Shown: positions 18,406-28,743, numbered from the stretch's first letter. The stretch is 64,000 nucleotides of DNA from Paraburkholderia sprentiae WSM5005 (GCF_001865575.2 NZ_CP017562.2:124001-188000), one strand, 5' to 3'. Notes: a model not told the origin generated them from the sequence alone. Made by a program: numbers and translations.

Positions 18406-20049
18406 TTACGTCATCGTGCGCAACTCAAAACGTTTGAGCTTGCCGGTTTCGGTCCGCGGCAGCGCGCCGACGAACGTGATGACGCGCGGATATTTGTACG
18501 GCGCCACGTTATTTTTAACGAAATCCTGCAGTTGCGCGACCAGTTTATCGTCGGCCGTGTAGCCGGGGTTGACCACCACGAAGGCCCGCACGATCTGCCC
18601 ACGCGTTTCGTCGGGCACGCCGATCACGCCGCATTCGGCCACCGCCTCGTGCTGCAGCAGCGCGCTTTCCACTTCGGGACCGGAAATGTTGTAGCCGGCC
18701 GACACGATCATGTCGTCTGCGCGCGCCTGGTAGAACACGTAGCCGTCCGCATCGAGATAGACCGAATCGCCCGGCAGGTTCCAGCCGTCGCGCACGAAGC
18801 GCAGCTGCCGCTCGTCGGCCAGATAGCGGCAGCCGGTCGGGCCGCGCACCGCGAGCTTGCCGATCGTGCCGGGCGGCACGGCTTGCATGTCGTCGTCGAC
18901 GGCTTGCACGACGTAGCCCGGCACCGCGCGGCCGATCGCGTTCGGGCGGATCTGCGCGCCTTGCGACGAAACGAAGATGTGGATCAGCTCGGTGCTGCCG
19001 ATGCCGTCGATCATGTCGATGCCGGTCGCCTCGCGCCACAAACGCCGCGTCGAATCGGGCAGCGCCTCGCCGGCCGACACGGTCTTCTTCAGCGACGCCA
19101 CGTCATACTGCGCGACGAGCGGCGCCATCTGCCGGTAGAACGTCGGCGCGGTGAACATCACGGTCGCATGAAAACGCTCGACCACGTCGAGCAAGGCCTG
19201 CGGTGTGAGCTTTTCGACGAGCACCGTCGACGCACCGACGCGCAGCGGAAAGCACAGCAGCCCACCGAGCCCGAACGTGAACGCGAGCGGCGGCGTGCCG
19301 CAGAAGATGTCGCTCGCGGACGGCTTCAGCACATGACGCGGAAACAGATCGCACATCGCGATGACGTCGCGATGGAAATGCACGCAGCCTTTCGGCGCGC
19401 CGGTCGTGCCGCTCGTGAATGCGATCAGGCAGACGTCGTCGGCGGCGGTGTCGCACGCGGTGAAGTGTTCGGGCTTGTTGACGGCGAGCGTGTCGAGCGA
19501 ATCGGCCGAGTCGTCGTGAAAGCGGCGCGTCTGCTTCAGCACCGGGCAGTAGCACTCGTCCTGCGGATTCGTGCAGCGCTCGAGTTCCGCGGTCAGACGC
19601 GCGTCGCAAAGCGCGGCGCCGACCTGCGCTTTCTCGATGATCTGCTTGAGCTCCTTCGCGCGCAGCAGCGGCATGGTCGGCACGACGACGAGCCCGGCCT
19701 TCAGCGCCGCGAGTGCGGTGACGGCCATCTGCAAGGTGTTCGGTCCGCGCAGCAGCACGCGATTGCCCGGCCGCAAGTCCATTTCATCGACGAGCACATG
19801 CGCGCTGCGGTTCACCAGCGTGAGCAGTTCGCCGTATGTGGTTGCCTGCGGCTTGCCGTCCACGTCGGACCAGATCGCCGGCCGGTCGCGATGCCCCGTC
19901 TCGATGGTCCGCTCGAGCAGTTCGGTCGCGCAGTTCAGCCGCGGCGGATAGGCGACGTCCGGATTGTCGAGCAGAAAGACGGGCCATTGATCCTGCGGCG
20001 GAAGATTGTCGCGCGCGAAAGTATCGACGTGTGCTGACGGTTCCATCAT
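18406..20049 (-). CDS. abmG: 2-aminobenzoate-CoA ligase
   Basis: AMP-forming acyl-CoA synthetase, 547 aa, activating anthranilate to 2-aminobenzoyl-CoA. The phosphate-binding motif is FTSGTTGAPKG at about residues 211-221, followed by DGIGSTELIHIF (A5) and RADDMIVSAGYNISGPEVE (A8), with the catalytic Lys near the C-terminus in PRTETGKLKRFEL. Overall it resembles the benzoate/2-aminobenzoate-CoA ligase group, and its position beside an anthraniloyl-CoA monooxygenase gene makes anthranilate the most likely substrate. Of two adjacent ATGs, the second (20046) has better spacing to GGGAG. Confidence 0.88.
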   Translation of the reverse strand: MMEPSAHVDTFARDNLPPQDQWPVFLLDNPDVAYPPRLNCATELLERTIETGHRDRPAIWSDVDGKPQATTYGELLTLVNRSAHVLVDEMDLRPGNRVLLRGPNTLQMAVTALAALKAGLVVVPTMPLLRAKELKQIIEKAQVGAALCDARLTAELERCTNPQDECYCPVLKQTRRFHDDSADSLDTLAVNKPEHFTACDTAADDVCLIAFTSGTTGAPKGCVHFHRDVIAMCDLFPRHVLKPSASDIFCGTPPLAFTFGLGGLLCFPLRVGASTVLVEKLTPQALLDVVERFHATVMFTAPTFYRQMAPLVAQYDVASLKKTVSAGEALPDSTRRLWREATGIDMIDGIGSTELIHIFVSSQGAQIRPNAIGRAVPGYVVQAVDDDMQAVPPGTIGKLAVRGPTGCRYLADERQLRFVRDGWNLPGDSVYLDADGYVFYQARADDMIVSAGYNISGPEVESALLQHEAVAECGVIGVPDETRGQIVRAFVVVNPGYTADDKLVAQLQDFVKNNVAPYKYPRVITFVGALPRTETGKLKRFELRTMT

Positions 20050-20130
20050 GGTCTCCCGAGGCGTTGTGCCGGAAAATACGCTTCGTTTGGTGTGAAGGAC
20101 TGGTCTATGTTTGCGCTACCTGTGCGACGT

Positions 20131-20526
20131 TCAGTACGGAATCACCGCGGTGGCTTCGATCTCGACCTTCGCGCGGTCTTCCATCAGGGCAACGACCTGC
20201 ACCGCGCTCATCGCGATGTCGTAGTCGCCGATCAGTTCGCGAAACGCGCGGCCGATTTCCTTCAGCGACGCGAGGTACTCGCGCTTGTCGGTCACGTACC
20301 ACGTGAGGCGCACCAGATGCTCCGGCTTGCCGCCCGCCTCGCGCAGCACGGCCAGCAGATTCTTCAACGCTTGCTCGGATTGCCGCGCGAAGTCGTCGGT
20401 ATGGAACTGCGCCTGTTCGTCCCAGCCGATCTGACCGGCGATGAACACCTGCGTGCCGGTCGCCGCGACGCCGTTCGCGTAGCCGCGCGGTTTGACCCAG
20501 CCGGCGGGGAGGAGAGCTTTTTTCAT
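20131..20526 (-). CDS. RidA/YjgF-family protein in the anthranilate operon
   Basis: 131-aa RidA-fold protein; family members hydrolyse enamines/imines released by PLP enzymes. It begins [10 protein letters not shown] at 20526, where the start overlaps the thioesterase stop (ATGA). RidA-like features include GTQVFIAGQIGWDE, QSEQALKNLLAVLREAGG and the C-terminal KVEIEATAVIPY. The usual catalytic Arg lies in a G.xxPARxxV segment; here that segment reads SAVQVVALMEDRAKVEIEA, so the Arg equivalent is uncertain. The ring product of the pathway carries an enamine-type amino group, which makes deamination an attractive but unproven role. Confidence 0.85.
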   Translation of the reverse strand: MKKALLPAGWVKPRGYANGVAATGTQVFIAGQIGWDEQAQFHTDDFARQSEQALKNLLAVLREAGGKPEHLVRLTWYVTDKREYLASLKEIGRAFRELIGDYDIAMSAVQVVALMEDRAKVEIEATAVIPY

Positions 20527-20966
20527 CAGCGATGCGCCTCGATGGAGGAGGACGATGGGGCATACGCCGCGAGCGCGCTCGCGATGTCGCCGGGAATAGC
20601 GATCGATTTGCCGCTGTCGAACGACATGAACACGAGCACCTGTTGCGAGCGGAACCGCGTTTCGCCGTTGCAATGACCGTGAATCTCGATGCCGATCGAA
20701 CTGCGGCCGATGGTGGTGACGCACAGCGTGAGCAGGATCGTCTCGCCCATCTGGCTCGGCCGCGAGAACTCGCAGTCGAGCTTCACGATCGGCAGGCCGA
20801 TGCGGCGCTGCGCGATCATCTGCGCGTAGTCGATGCGCAGGCCCTCGTTGAACCAGTCTTCGACGAGTACGTTGGTCATCACGAGGTACTGCGGAAAGTA
20901 CACGATGCCCGCGGGATCGCAGTGCGAGAAGCGGATGCGTACGGGCCGCTCGAACGACGTGCTCAT
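20526..20966 (-). CDS. Acyl-CoA thioesterase (4HBT-like hotdog fold)
   Basis: 146-aa hotdog-fold protein. The N-terminal signature [19 protein letters not shown] holds the catalytic Asp of the 4-hydroxybenzoyl-CoA thioesterase/YbgC group (family motif H-x-D-x-x-G-x-x-x-[FY]). It overlaps both neighbours by 4 bp or less, so it is coupled to the acyl-CoA dehydrogenase and RidA genes. It likely releases dead-end or product CoA esters in the anthranilate pathway. Confidence 0.87.
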   Translation of the reverse strand: MSTSFERPVRIRFSHCDPAGIVYFPQYLVMTNVLVEDWFNEGLRIDYAQMIAQRRIGLPIVKLDCEFSRPSQMGETILLTLCVTTIGRSSIGIEIHGHCNGETRFRSQQVLVFMSFDSGKSIAIPGDIASALAAYAPSSSSIEAHR

Positions 20967-22174
20967 TGCGCGTTCCCGTTCGCGGCGGCATGCGCCTTCA
21001 ACAGATCGCGGCCGACGATCAGCTGTTGCACCTCGGTCGCGCCTTCGTAGATGCGCAGCGCGCGGATCTCGCGGTACAGTACTTCGACCGCCGTGCCGCT
21101 TTGCACGCCCATGCCGCCGTAGAGCTGCACGGCCGCGTCAATGACCTGCTGCGCGCCTTCGCTCGCGTGCCACTTCGCCATCGCGGCTTCGCGCGTGACG
21201 CTTTCGCCCTGGTCGCGCAGCCACGCGGCGCGATAGACGAGCAGCGCGCTGCTGTCGATCGTCAGCGCCATCTGCGCGAGCTTCGCTTGCGTCAACTGGA
21301 AGTCGCCGAGCGTCTGGCCGAACATCTTGCGCGACGCGGCGCGCGCGAGCCCCTCGGCCATCGCACGGCGGGCGAAGCCGAGCGATGCGGCCGCCACCGA
21401 CGTGCGGAAAATATCGAGCGTGCGCATCGCGATCTTGAAGCCTTCGCCGGCCACGCCGAGCATCTGGCTTTTAGGCACGCGCGCGCTCGTGAAGCGCAGG
21501 CGCGCGAGCGGGTGCGGTGCGATCACGTCGATGCGCTCTGCGATGTCGAGGCCCGGCGTCTGCGCATCTACAACGAACGCGCTGATGCCGCGCGCGCCCG
21601 GCGCCTCGCCGGTGCGCGCGAACACCACGTAGAAGTCCGCGATGCCGCCGTTCGAAATCCACGTCTTCTCGCCGTCGAGCACGAAGTGGTCGCCCTCTTC
21701 GCGCGCGGCGAGCGCCATCGCCGCGACGTCCGAGCCCGCTTGCGGCTCCGACAGCGCGAACGCGGCGATCGCCGTACCGCTCGCGACGCGCGGCAGATAG
21801 CGCGCTTTCTGCTCATGCGTGCCCGCGAGCGAGATCGCGCCCGAGCCGAGGCCTTGCATCGCCAGTGCGAAATCGGCGAGCCCCGAATGGCGCGCGAGCC
21901 TTTCGCGCAGCAGGCACACGGCGCGCGTGTCGATCATGTCGCCGTGGCCGCCGTACGCGAGGCCGCCCACGCCGTATTTCAGCCAGCCGGCCCGGCCGAG
22001 TTCGCGCACCAGCAGACGGCAGATGGCATCGGTGTCGCCATGTTCGTCATGCGTGAGGTGCGCGCGGCACCACGCGTCGATGCCAGCCGCGAGTTCGCGA
22101 TGGCGCGGCTCGAAAAACGGCCACGCGAGCGGACTATGCATGTCGATCGGGGCGTTCTGCTGGTCGGCGCTCAA
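20963..22174 (-). CDS. Acyl-CoA dehydrogenase
   Basis: 403-aa FAD enzyme of beta-oxidation type. Motifs: [16 protein letters not shown] (FAD/substrate loop), [20 protein letters not shown], and near the C-terminus the [21 protein letters not shown] segment that ends most family members. The catalytic base would be the Glu in IYEGATE. It uses a TTG start at 22174, preceded by AAGGAG at ideal distance, one base after the enoyl-CoA hydratase stop. Likely acts on the alicyclic CoA ester made by the monooxygenase/reductase. Confidence 0.9.
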   Translation of the reverse strand: MSADQQNAPIDMHSPLAWPFFEPRHRELAAGIDAWCRAHLTHDEHGDTDAICRLLVRELGRAGWLKYGVGGLAYGGHGDMIDTRAVCLLRERLARHSGLADFALAMQGLGSGAISLAGTHEQKARYLPRVASGTAIAAFALSEPQAGSDVAAMALAAREEGDHFVLDGEKTWISNGGIADFYVVFARTGEAPGARGISAFVVDAQTPGLDIAERIDVIAPHPLARLRFTSARVPKSQMLGVAGEGFKIAMRTLDIFRTSVAAASLGFARRAMAEGLARAASRKMFGQTLGDFQLTQAKLAQMALTIDSSALLVYRAAWLRDQGESVTREAAMAKWHASEGAQQVIDAAVQLYGGMGVQSGTAVEVLYREIRALRIYEGATEVQQLIVGRDLLKAHAAANGNAQ

Positions 22175-22175
22175 C

Positions 22176-23027
22176 TCAGTCTCCTTCGAACGCGGGACGG
22201 GTCTTCGCCGCGAACGCGTTGTACGCGCGCTCGAAATCGCGCGTGCCCATGCAGATCGCCTGTGCTTGCGCTTCGGATTCGATCGCCTCGTCGATGCTCA
22301 TGCTCCACTCCTGGTGCAGCATCTTCTTCGTCATGCCGTGCGCGAAGCTTGGGCCAGCCGCGAGATCGGCGGCGAGCGTGTGCGCTTCTTCGACGAGCGC
22401 GGCCGGGTCGCACAGGCGGTTGTAAAAGCCCCATGCGTGAGCCTCTTCGCCGCTTGCCGAGCGGCCGGTGAACAGCAGCTCGGCGGCGCGTCCCTGGCCG
22501 ATGATGCGCGGCAGCATCGCGCATGCGCCCATGTCGCAACCGGCGAGGCCGACGCGCGTGAACAGGAACGCGAGCTTGCTGCGCGCGGTGCCGAGGCGCA
22601 GGTCGGAAGCCATCGCGAGGATCGCGCCGGCGCCCGCGCAGACGCCGTCGACGGCTGCGATGATCGGCTGCGGGCAATGGCGCATGGCCTTGACGAGGTC
22701 GCCGGTCATGCGCGTGAACAGCAACAACTCGGGCATCGGCAAATCGACCAGCGGCGCGATGATGTCGTGCACGTCGCCGCCCGAGCAGAAGTTCTCGCCC
22801 GCGCCGTGCAGCACGACGGCTTTGACGTCGGTCGCATAGGCGAGATCGCGAAACAGGTCACGCAGCTCCGCGTACGATTCGAAGGTCAGCGGGTTCTTGC
22901 GCTCGGGGCGGTTCAGCGTGATCGTCGCGACCTTGTCGGTCACCGACCAGCCGACATGCTTCGCGTCATAGCCAGCCAGGGTCAGGCGGTTGCCGGCCAA
23001 CAGTGCGTCGGCGTTGGATCGTGTCAT
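22176..23027 (-). CDS. Enoyl-CoA hydratase/isomerase family protein
   Basis: 283-aa crotonase-fold enzyme. The first oxyanion-hole segment is [16 protein letters not shown] and the second [21 protein letters not shown], followed by [25 protein letters not shown], where the family's catalytic acid usually sits (here GCD). Strong ribosome site GGAGG before the ATG at 23027. The MarR gene ends 19 bp upstream and the acyl-CoA dehydrogenase starts right after. Probably hydrates or opens the alicyclic ring intermediate of the anthranilate pathway. Confidence 0.9.
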   Translation of the reverse strand: MTRSNADALLAGNRLTLAGYDAKHVGWSVTDKVATITLNRPERKNPLTFESYAELRDLFRDLAYATDVKAVVLHGAGENFCSGGDVHDIIAPLVDLPMPELLLFTRMTGDLVKAMRHCPQPIIAAVDGVCAGAGAILAMASDLRLGTARSKLAFLFTRVGLAGCDMGACAMLPRIIGQGRAAELLFTGRSASGEEAHAWGFYNRLCDPAALVEEAHTLAADLAAGPSFAHGMTKKMLHQEWSMSIDEAIESEAQAQAICMGTRDFERAYNAFAAKTRPAFEGD

Positions 23028-23046
23028 GTGTTCCTCCGGTGCGAAG

Positions 23047-23607
23047 TCAGCCTTTCAGGCTGTCGAGCAGATGCTGTTTGAGCTTGCCGAGATCCTGATG
23101 GGTATGCATCTTCTCGTCGAGGCTCAGGCCGCCGAACATTTCGACCACCCATTGCTCGTGCGCGACGGCCATCCTGTCGAACGCCTTGCGGCCAGCGGGC
23201 GTCAGGCACACGCTGATTGAGCGGCGGTCGCTCGGATCGGTATCGCGCGCGACGAGTCCTTCTTTTTCGAGCTGATCGGTGATGCCCGTGACGTTGCCTC
23301 CCGTCACCATCAAACGGCGCGACAACTCGGTCATCTTCAGGCCTTCGGGATGGCGTTCGAGTTGCGCCATCAAATCGAAACGCGGCAACGTGGTGTCGAA
23401 TTCGGTACGCAGGCGTTTGCGCAATTCAGCCTGCACGAGGTTGGTGGTAGTCAACATACGCAGCCACAATCGCAGGCCCATGTGGCTGTCCGCACCGGTG
23501 CTCATTTCGAGGTCCACGACGTTCTCCGCGGGTTCGGCGATGCCTTTGCGCGACGGTTTCGGATGCGCTGCCGCCGCCGGCTTTTTTGCTTGCGTTGATT
23601 TGCTCAC
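23047..23607 (-). CDS. MarR-family regulator inside the anthranilate operon
   Basis: 186-aa winged-helix regulator starting with GTG at 23607; the start overlaps the SDR stop (ATGTGAGC), so translation is coupled. The first about 35 residues are a Lys/Ala/Pro-rich tail. The MarR core follows ([83 protein letters not shown] order) with recognition helix and wing. Regulators of this sort in CoA-dependent aromatic operons usually sense the aryl-CoA ester. A palindrome around the operon's -35 box is its probable target. Confidence 0.9.
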   Translation of the reverse strand: MSKSTQAKKPAAAAHPKPSRKGIAEPAENVVDLEMSTGADSHMGLRLWLRMLTTTNLVQAELRKRLRTEFDTTLPRFDLMAQLERHPEGLKMTELSRRLMVTGGNVTGITDQLEKEGLVARDTDPSDRRSISVCLTPAGRKAFDRMAVAHEQWVVEMFGGLSLDEKMHTHQDLGKLKQHLLDSLKG

Positions 23608-24371
23608 ATCACTTCTCCACCGGAAATGGAAATGGCTTGCCCGGTGATCGCATCCGAGCCGGGGCGGCACAGCCACAACACCGCGTTTGCGACCTGCTCC
23701 GGACTCACGACGCGGCGCTGCGGGTTCGAGCGCAGCAGCGTTTCGCGGGCCTGTTCTTCGGTGCGCGAGGTCTTGCTCGTGATCTGCTGGAGTGACGCAT
23801 GCAGTAGCTCGGTTTCGGTATAGCCGGGGCACACCGCATTGACCGTGATGCCGCGCGTCGCGGTTTCGAGCGCGAGCGAGCGCGTGAGACCGATCACGCC
23901 ATGCTTCGCGGCGCAATACGCGGCGACGTACGCATAACCGATTTGCCCCGCGGTGCTCGCGACATTGACGATGCGGCCATAGCCGCGCTCTAGCATGCCG
24001 GGCAGTACAGCGCGAGTGCCGAGGAACACGCCGGTCAGATTCACGTCGAGCATCCGTTGCCACAGCGCGATATCGGTGTGCGTGAACGGCGCGGCCTGCG
24101 CCTGCCCCGCGTTGTTGACGAGGATATCGACGGCGCCCGCCTGATCGAATGCGCGCGCCACCGAGTCTTCTTGCGTGACGTCCACGCTGATACACGCGAC
24201 GTCGCCCAGCGCCGCGCATTGTTCGCGCTGAGCGTCGAGGCGTTGCACGTTGCGGCCCATCAGCGTGATGCGCGCGCCGGCGTGCAGCAGCGTGTGCGCG
24301 ATAGCCGCACCGATGCCGCTGCCGCCGCCGGTGACGACCGCATGTTGTCCGGCAAGAGCGGTATCTGACAT
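23604..24371 (-). CDS. SDR-family 3-hydroxyacyl-CoA dehydrogenase-like
   Basis: 255-aa short-chain dehydrogenase. Motifs: TGGGSGIGAAIA (NAD binding), NNAG, catalytic Ser in VNVASTAGQIG, YCAAKHG (YxxxK) and CPGYTETELL. The ATG at 24371 is spaced well from AGGAA; a GTG at 24377 overlapping the previous stop is the alternative. It resembles beta-hydroxybutyrate dehydrogenases, so it likely oxidises a beta-hydroxyacyl-CoA intermediate. Overlaps the MarR gene by 4 bp. Confidence 0.9.
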   Translation of the reverse strand: MSDTALAGQHAVVTGGGSGIGAAIAHTLLHAGARITLMGRNVQRLDAQREQCAALGDVACISVDVTQEDSVARAFDQAGAVDILVNNAGQAQAAPFTHTDIALWQRMLDVNLTGVFLGTRAVLPGMLERGYGRIVNVASTAGQIGYAYVAAYCAAKHGVIGLTRSLALETATRGITVNAVCPGYTETELLHASLQQITSKTSRTEEQARETLLRSNPQRRVVSPEQVANAVLWLCRPGSDAITGQAISISGGEVM

Positions 24372-24373
24372 GT

Positions 24374-26758
24374 TCACACAGTTCCTTCGGCGCGCTGCGC
24401 GCGTTGTTGCGCCGTGAGGCCGGCGTTGGCGATGGCCTGCGCGCGCTCACGTTCGAGGTTGCGTTCGAGCTGTATTTTCGCGGCGGTGTAGGGCTTCGGC
24501 CACGCGACGTCGAGATAGCCGATCTTTGCCGCTTCGTTCAAGGTCCACGACGGATTCGCGAGATGCGGACGCGCGATCGCGCACAGATCGGCGCGGCCCG
24601 CGGCGATGATGCTGTTCACGTGGTCCGCTTCCGAGATCGCGCCGACCGCAATCGTCGCGATGCCAGCTTCGTTGCGCACGCGATCGGCGAACGGCGTCTG
24701 GAACATTCGGCCGAACACGGGCTTTTCTTCCTTGCTGACCTGGCCCGACGACACGTCGATCATATCCGCGCCCGCCGCCTTGAACGCTTGCGCGATCTTC
24801 ACGGCGTCGTCGGGCGTGTTGCCGCCTTCGACCCAGTCGTGCGCGGAAATCCGCACGGATATCGGCTTATGTTGCGGCCACACCGCACGGATCGCGTTGA
24901 ATACTCGCAGCGGATAACGCAGACGGTTTTCGAGCGAGCCGCCGTATGCGTCGGTACGGTGATTCGTAAGCGGCGACAGGAAGCTCGACAGGAGATAGCC
25001 GTGCGCGCAGTGCAGTTCGAGCCAGTCGAAGCCCGCTTCGATCGACATGCGGGTCGCCTCGGCGAACTGCTCCTCGATGGCGCGCAGCTCCTCATGCGTG
25101 GCTTCGCGCGAATGCTGGCTGATACCGCGCAGATACTGCTGCGGCGACGCCGAAATGAGTGGCCAGTTGCCTTCGTCGAGCGGCTGATCGATGCCTTCCC
25201 ACGCGACGCGCGTCGAGCCTTTCGCCCCCGAGTGGCCGAGCTGGATACCGATCTTCGCATCCGATTGCAGGTGCACGAGATCGACGATGCGCTTCCACGC
25301 GGCCAGATGCTCGGTCGCATACATGCCGGGACATCCCGGCGTGATGCGCGCTTCGGGCGACACGCAGGTCATCTCGGTCATCACAAGCGCGGCGCCGCCC
25401 ATTGCACGCGCGCCGAGATGCATCAGGTGATAGTCGCCGGCCACGCCGTCTACCGCCGAGTACTGCGCCATGGGCGACACCATCACGCGATTCTTCAGCG
25501 TGACGCCGCGCACCTTGAATGGCGTAAACATCGGCGGAATCGAATGCCTGTCGGCGGCGCGCTCGACGCCCGCGCGCTTCGCGAGCCAGTCTTCGAAACC
25601 GGACAGATACTGCGAATCGCGCTCGCGCAGGTTCTCGTGCGAGATGCGCTGGGAGCGCGTGAGCAGCGAATACGCGAACTGTTCCGGCTCGAACGACGTA
25701 TAGCGGTCGACGTGCTCGAACCATTCGGTCGAATTGCGCGCGGCGTTCTGGATGCGCAGCACGTCGACGCTGCGCACTTCGGTGTAGTGCTTCAAGGCGG
25801 CGGCAAGATCGTTGGGATGCGAAGCCGAATGCGCGCTGATGCTGTTCGCGAGTTCGATCGCGTCTTCGAGCGCGAGCTTGGTGCCCGAGCCGATCGAAAA
25901 GTGCGCGGTATGCGCGGCGTCGCCCATCAGCACGATCGGCGTTTGCGTGCCGTTCGGGTTGGCGCGCCAATGCACCCACTCCCTGTTGACGACGCGCGGA
26001 AAACGGATCCATTGCGACGAGCCGCGCAGATGCGCCGCGTTCGACATCAACGCGTTGCCGTCGAGGTACTTCGCGAACAGCTTCTCGCAGAACGCGATGC
26101 TGTCTTCCTTGCTCATTTCGTCGAGACCGGCGGCGCGCCATACGCGTTCCGGCGTTTCGACGATGAACGTCGACGTTTGATCGTCGAAGCGGTATGCGTG
26201 CGCCTGGAACCAGCCGAATTCGGTTTGCTCGAACGCGAACGTGAATGCGTCGAACAGCTTCTTCGTGCCCAGCCACACGAAGCGGCAGTCGCGCACGTCG
26301 ATGTCCGGCTGATAGGTGTGGGCGTATTTCTGGCGCACGAGGCTGTTCAGGCCGTCGCTCGCGATGATCAGGTCCGCTTCATACGTGCTGTCGTCCATGA
26401 CCTGGGTTTCGAACACGAGCTTCACGCCGAGTTCTTCGCAACGCGCCTGCAGGATATTCAGCAGTCGTTTGCGGCCGATGCCGCAAAAACCGTGGCCCGA
26501 CGAACGCACGCTACGGCCGCGAAAATGAATCTCGATGTCGTCCCAGTGATTGAACGCGCCGAGAATCGCGTCGGCGCTCGGCGCGTCGGCGGTGCGCAAA
26601 TTGCCTAGGGTCTGGTCGGAGAATACGACGCCCCAGCCGAAGGTGTCGTAGGGGCGGTTGCGCTCGATGACGGTGACGTCATAGCCGGGGTTGCGTTTTT
26701 TCATCAACAGACTGAAGTACAAACCGGCCGGACCGCCGCCGATACAGACTATGCGCAT
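24374..26758 (-). CDS. abmA: Anthraniloyl-CoA monooxygenase/reductase (two-domain flavoprotein)
   Basis: 794-aa fusion and key enzyme of the operon. Residues about 1-385 are a class A flavin monooxygenase: GGGPAG at 7-12, and [25 protein letters not shown] for FAD/ribityl binding. Residues about 395-770 are an old-yellow-enzyme FMN domain ([49 protein letters not shown]). This domain order is that of 2-aminobenzoyl-CoA monooxygenase/reductase of Azoarcus evansii, which hydroxylates and then reduces the ring of the CoA ester. Salicylyl-CoA 5-hydroxylase/reductase is a related possibility. First gene of the operon. Confidence 0.92.
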   Translation of the reverse strand: MRIVCIGGGPAGLYFSLLMKKRNPGYDVTVIERNRPYDTFGWGVVFSDQTLGNLRTADAPSADAILGAFNHWDDIEIHFRGRSVRSSGHGFCGIGRKRLLNILQARCEELGVKLVFETQVMDDSTYEADLIIASDGLNSLVRQKYAHTYQPDIDVRDCRFVWLGTKKLFDAFTFAFEQTEFGWFQAHAYRFDDQTSTFIVETPERVWRAAGLDEMSKEDSIAFCEKLFAKYLDGNALMSNAAHLRGSSQWIRFPRVVNREWVHWRANPNGTQTPIVLMGDAAHTAHFSIGSGTKLALEDAIELANSISAHSASHPNDLAAALKHYTEVRSVDVLRIQNAARNSTEWFEHVDRYTSFEPEQFAYSLLTRSQRISHENLRERDSQYLSGFEDWLAKRAGVERAADRHSIPPMFTPFKVRGVTLKNRVMVSPMAQYSAVDGVAGDYHLMHLGARAMGGAALVMTEMTCVSPEARITPGCPGMYATEHLAAWKRIVDLVHLQSDAKIGIQLGHSGAKGSTRVAWEGIDQPLDEGNWPLISASPQQYLRGISQHSREATHEELRAIEEQFAEATRMSIEAGFDWLELHCAHGYLLSSFLSPLTNHRTDAYGGSLENRLRYPLRVFNAIRAVWPQHKPISVRISAHDWVEGGNTPDDAVKIAQAFKAAGADMIDVSSGQVSKEEKPVFGRMFQTPFADRVRNEAGIATIAVGAISEADHVNSIIAAGRADLCAIARPHLANPSWTLNEAAKIGYLDVAWPKPYTAAKIQLERNLERERAQAIANAGLTAQQRAQRAEGTV

Positions 26759-26794
26759 GCTGATTCCCCAAAAAATGGACTCTGCTATGCGATT

Positions 26795-26830
26795 AATTTA
26801 GGTTTTGATAGTTTAGATGTCAAGTAAACT
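26795..26830 (-). promoter_or_regulatory. Sigma-70 promoter with MarR-type palindrome for the anthranilate operon
   Basis: On the minus strand: -35 TTGACA (26818-26823), 17-bp spacer, -10 TAAATT (26795-26800), about 37 bp from the ATG at 26758. A perfect inverted repeat AGTTTA-N9-TAAACT (26810-26830) has the -35 box exactly inside its 9-bp spacer. A bound dimer would block RNA polymerase. The MarR protein encoded in the same operon is the likely ligand-responsive repressor. Boxes and palindrome are seen directly; regulator identity is inferred. Confidence 0.75.
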
Positions 26831-26860
26831 TTGAATGAGAGTATCAGCACGACTGGTAGC

Positions 26861-26887
26861 GATGATCCTGGAAATAAAAAGTGTCAC
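26861..26887 (+). repeat. Left copy of 17-bp inverted sequence bounding the island
   Basis: TGATCCTGGAAATAAAA followed by AGTGTCA. The same 17 bases followed by CTGTCA occur inverted at 34495-34519. The layout recalls terminal sequences of IS21-type elements, from memory. The copies may be scars of one insertion sequence present twice, with the DNA between them captured. Confidence 0.6.
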
Positions 26888-27341
26888 TGGCGCATAAAGA
26901 GCGTCACGGCACCCGGCAAGGAACTAAGAGAGCAATTGTCGGCACCCATTAGTGGGCCGGTGTCAAGTGAGCAATCCACATCCCCGGCTGCACCAGTAGC
27001 CGTTTCCCAGTTCTCCGAATGCAGCAGCCAACCGCGCCCGTTTCTTCGTTTGCTGGCTGCGACGGAACGCGCCAGACACCCATCTGGATCAAGCGAAGGG
27101 CAATACTGCGGGTGCCTTTCGCCTCGGCGGCCATGCCGCCCCGGAAGAACTTTGGTGCCGTAATGCGTCCATGGGGTTCGCACAATTGCGCGGGCTGCCG
27201 GGTTGTCGGCGCCAATCCACAGCTGGCTCGCATTCCGATCCGCTTTTACTGCATATCGGGGACGGCGGCACGGCATCCCATTCAATCTCGGTGGCTGTTC
27301 GCCAGTCAACGATCAGGGCTTGCCGGTCGCCGTCGAAACTC
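26888..27341. other. Non-coding/decayed stretch next to an IS110 remnant
   Basis: No convincing gene. Open frames of about 100-140 codons exist on both strands but have no ribosome site, no recognisable motif and Cys/Arg-rich random-looking composition. GTGTCAC and GCGTCAC repeats near the left edge look like insertion-sequence end structure. Best read as mobile-element debris. Confidence 0.5.
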
Positions 27342-27873
27342 TTATGAGAAGCAGCGCGTCATATCGAATGGTTTGTGCTCCTTCAGCATATGGAAGCATG
27401 CGCGGGCGAGCTTGTGCGCCAAGGCCTTGCGCGCCAGGATGGTATTGGTCTTGCTTTTCTTTCGCTCGTAGAAACGTTTGGCCTCGGCGCAATAGCGCCG
27501 CGCAAAATTGGCCGCTTCGATGAACGCCCAGGACAGATACGGGTTGCCATTCTTTGCGTTGCCTTCGCCTTTCTTTTTGCCGTTGCTTATGCGCTGGCTG
27601 TCCACGCACCGCGCATAGGACGCGAAGTTACCGGCGTTGGCGAAACGCTCGATGGTGCCAACCTCCAGCAGAATGACAGTCGCAAGGGTTTGGCCGATGC
27701 CCGGCACCGTGGTCAGCAGGTTGTAGTCCGCGTCTGGCGCGAGCTTTTGTTGAAGACGCTTTTCCACGATAGCGATCTGCCCGGAGAGCGTCGTGATGAC
27801 CGCGACGTTGGCCCGAAGCGCGAGTGCGACGTCTTCTGGCAGGCGCATTTGTTTGATCGTTACCACTCGGCAA
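27342..27873 (-). pseudogene. IS110-family transposase, C-terminal half only
   Basis: Conserved IS110/IS116/IS902 C-terminal domain: TVPGIGQTLATVILLEVG with the helix-hairpin-helix-like core, FANAGNFASYARCVDSQRISNGKKKGEGN, NPYLSWAFIEAANFARR and ending KPFDMTRCF. The N-terminal DEDD catalytic domain is absent: homology starts near the Met at 27848, and the region directly abuts the stop of the VWA-like gene at 27874. So this is a truncated, inactive copy left at the edge of the island. Confidence 0.88.
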
Positions 27874-28743
27874 TTACCAGGACAGTGGCTCAAGCAGCGC
27901 AGGCTCGCCGAACTCGACGAGCCGCGCGTTCGAGCGCGAAAAATACCCGCTCCAGAACTGCTTCAGATCCAGCAATGTCTTCGGGTCTCGATAGCCGTTA
28001 CGCGCGGACGTCGATCCGTTGGCGGCCGGCTGCATGACACCGGTTCCCAGGACATAGATTCGCGCCGAGCCGAAATCACCAAAAAGATTGTTGTCCTGCG
28101 CCTTCTTCAGTTCGACGTCGGGATTGATGTGTCGCACGGCATTACGTGCATAGAAGCTGGTCACACTTGAGTTCTCCAGCCCGTCCGTGACGACGAAGAC
28201 CAGCTTGCGCGCGACCTTTTCCTGGGCGACGGCGGGTGACACGCTCTTCAGCGCCATCAGAATGTCCGACTGATCCAGGTTCGATGTCCCTGACTTCAGT
28301 ACCTGTGCGGTCGTTGCCACCGCGAGTCGCTGGCCGTACACCAGTTGCTGCAGCATGCAGGTGTGGAAGTCCCGGAGGCGGCTCATCACGACATTGCCTT
28401 CCTCGGCCGGAGGAATCGGACGCTCGATGACGCCTGTATGCAGCACGTTCAGATAGTGCCCTTGCGAAAATGCCGAAAATTCAGCGATGACGAACTTCGT
28501 ACCGGCCTTCAGCATCGACTGAACGTTGTCGAGCACGGATTTCTGCAACGTCGCGTCGAGCAACACAGTCTGGTCGATCAGCACATAGATGAGTTGATCG
28601 TACGGGGCTTGCGGCGGCGCGATTTTGTTGGCTGCATAGCAACTGGGGACGTCGTTCGTCAGGCCCGCGTGAGCGGGCAGTGCAGCCGATAGCGCGAGGC
28701 AGGTGAAGGCGAAGGAGCGCAGTACCTGGATCGATCGGCGCAT
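27874..28743 (-). CDS. Secreted VWA-like protein of three-gene envelope module
   Basis: 289 aa with a Sec signal peptide (MRRSIQVLRSFAFTCLALSAALPAHA, cleavage after residue 26). The mature part looks like a von Willebrand A-type fold: first strand LIYVLIDQTV (51-60) with Asp in MIDAS-like position but D-x-T rather than the usual DxSxS, and KLVFVVTDGLENSSV (180-194) with the typical TDG strand end. Cys35 and Cys129 may form a disulphide. Its ATG overlaps the stop of the membrane-protein gene (ATGA), so the two are coupled. No family name recognised. Confidence 0.8.
   Translation of the reverse strand: MRRSIQVLRSFAFTCLALSAALPAHAGLTNDVPSCYAANKIAPPQAPYDQLIYVLIDQTVLLDATLQKSVLDNVQSMLKAGTKFVIAEFSAFSQGHYLNVLHTGVIERPIPPAEEGNVVMSRLRDFHTCMLQQLVYGQRLAVATTAQVLKSGTSNLDQSDILMALKSVSPAVAQEKVARKLVFVVTDGLENSSVTSFYARNAVRHINPDVELKKAQDNNLFGDFGSARIYVLGTGVMQPAANGSTSARNGYRDPKTLLDLKQFWSGYFSRSNARLVEFGEPALLEPLSW

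Noticed and set aside
26884..27309. 141-codon minus-strand frame in the island edge
   Set aside because: No ribosome site, no recognisable domain and competing frames on the other strand; treated as mobile-element debris.
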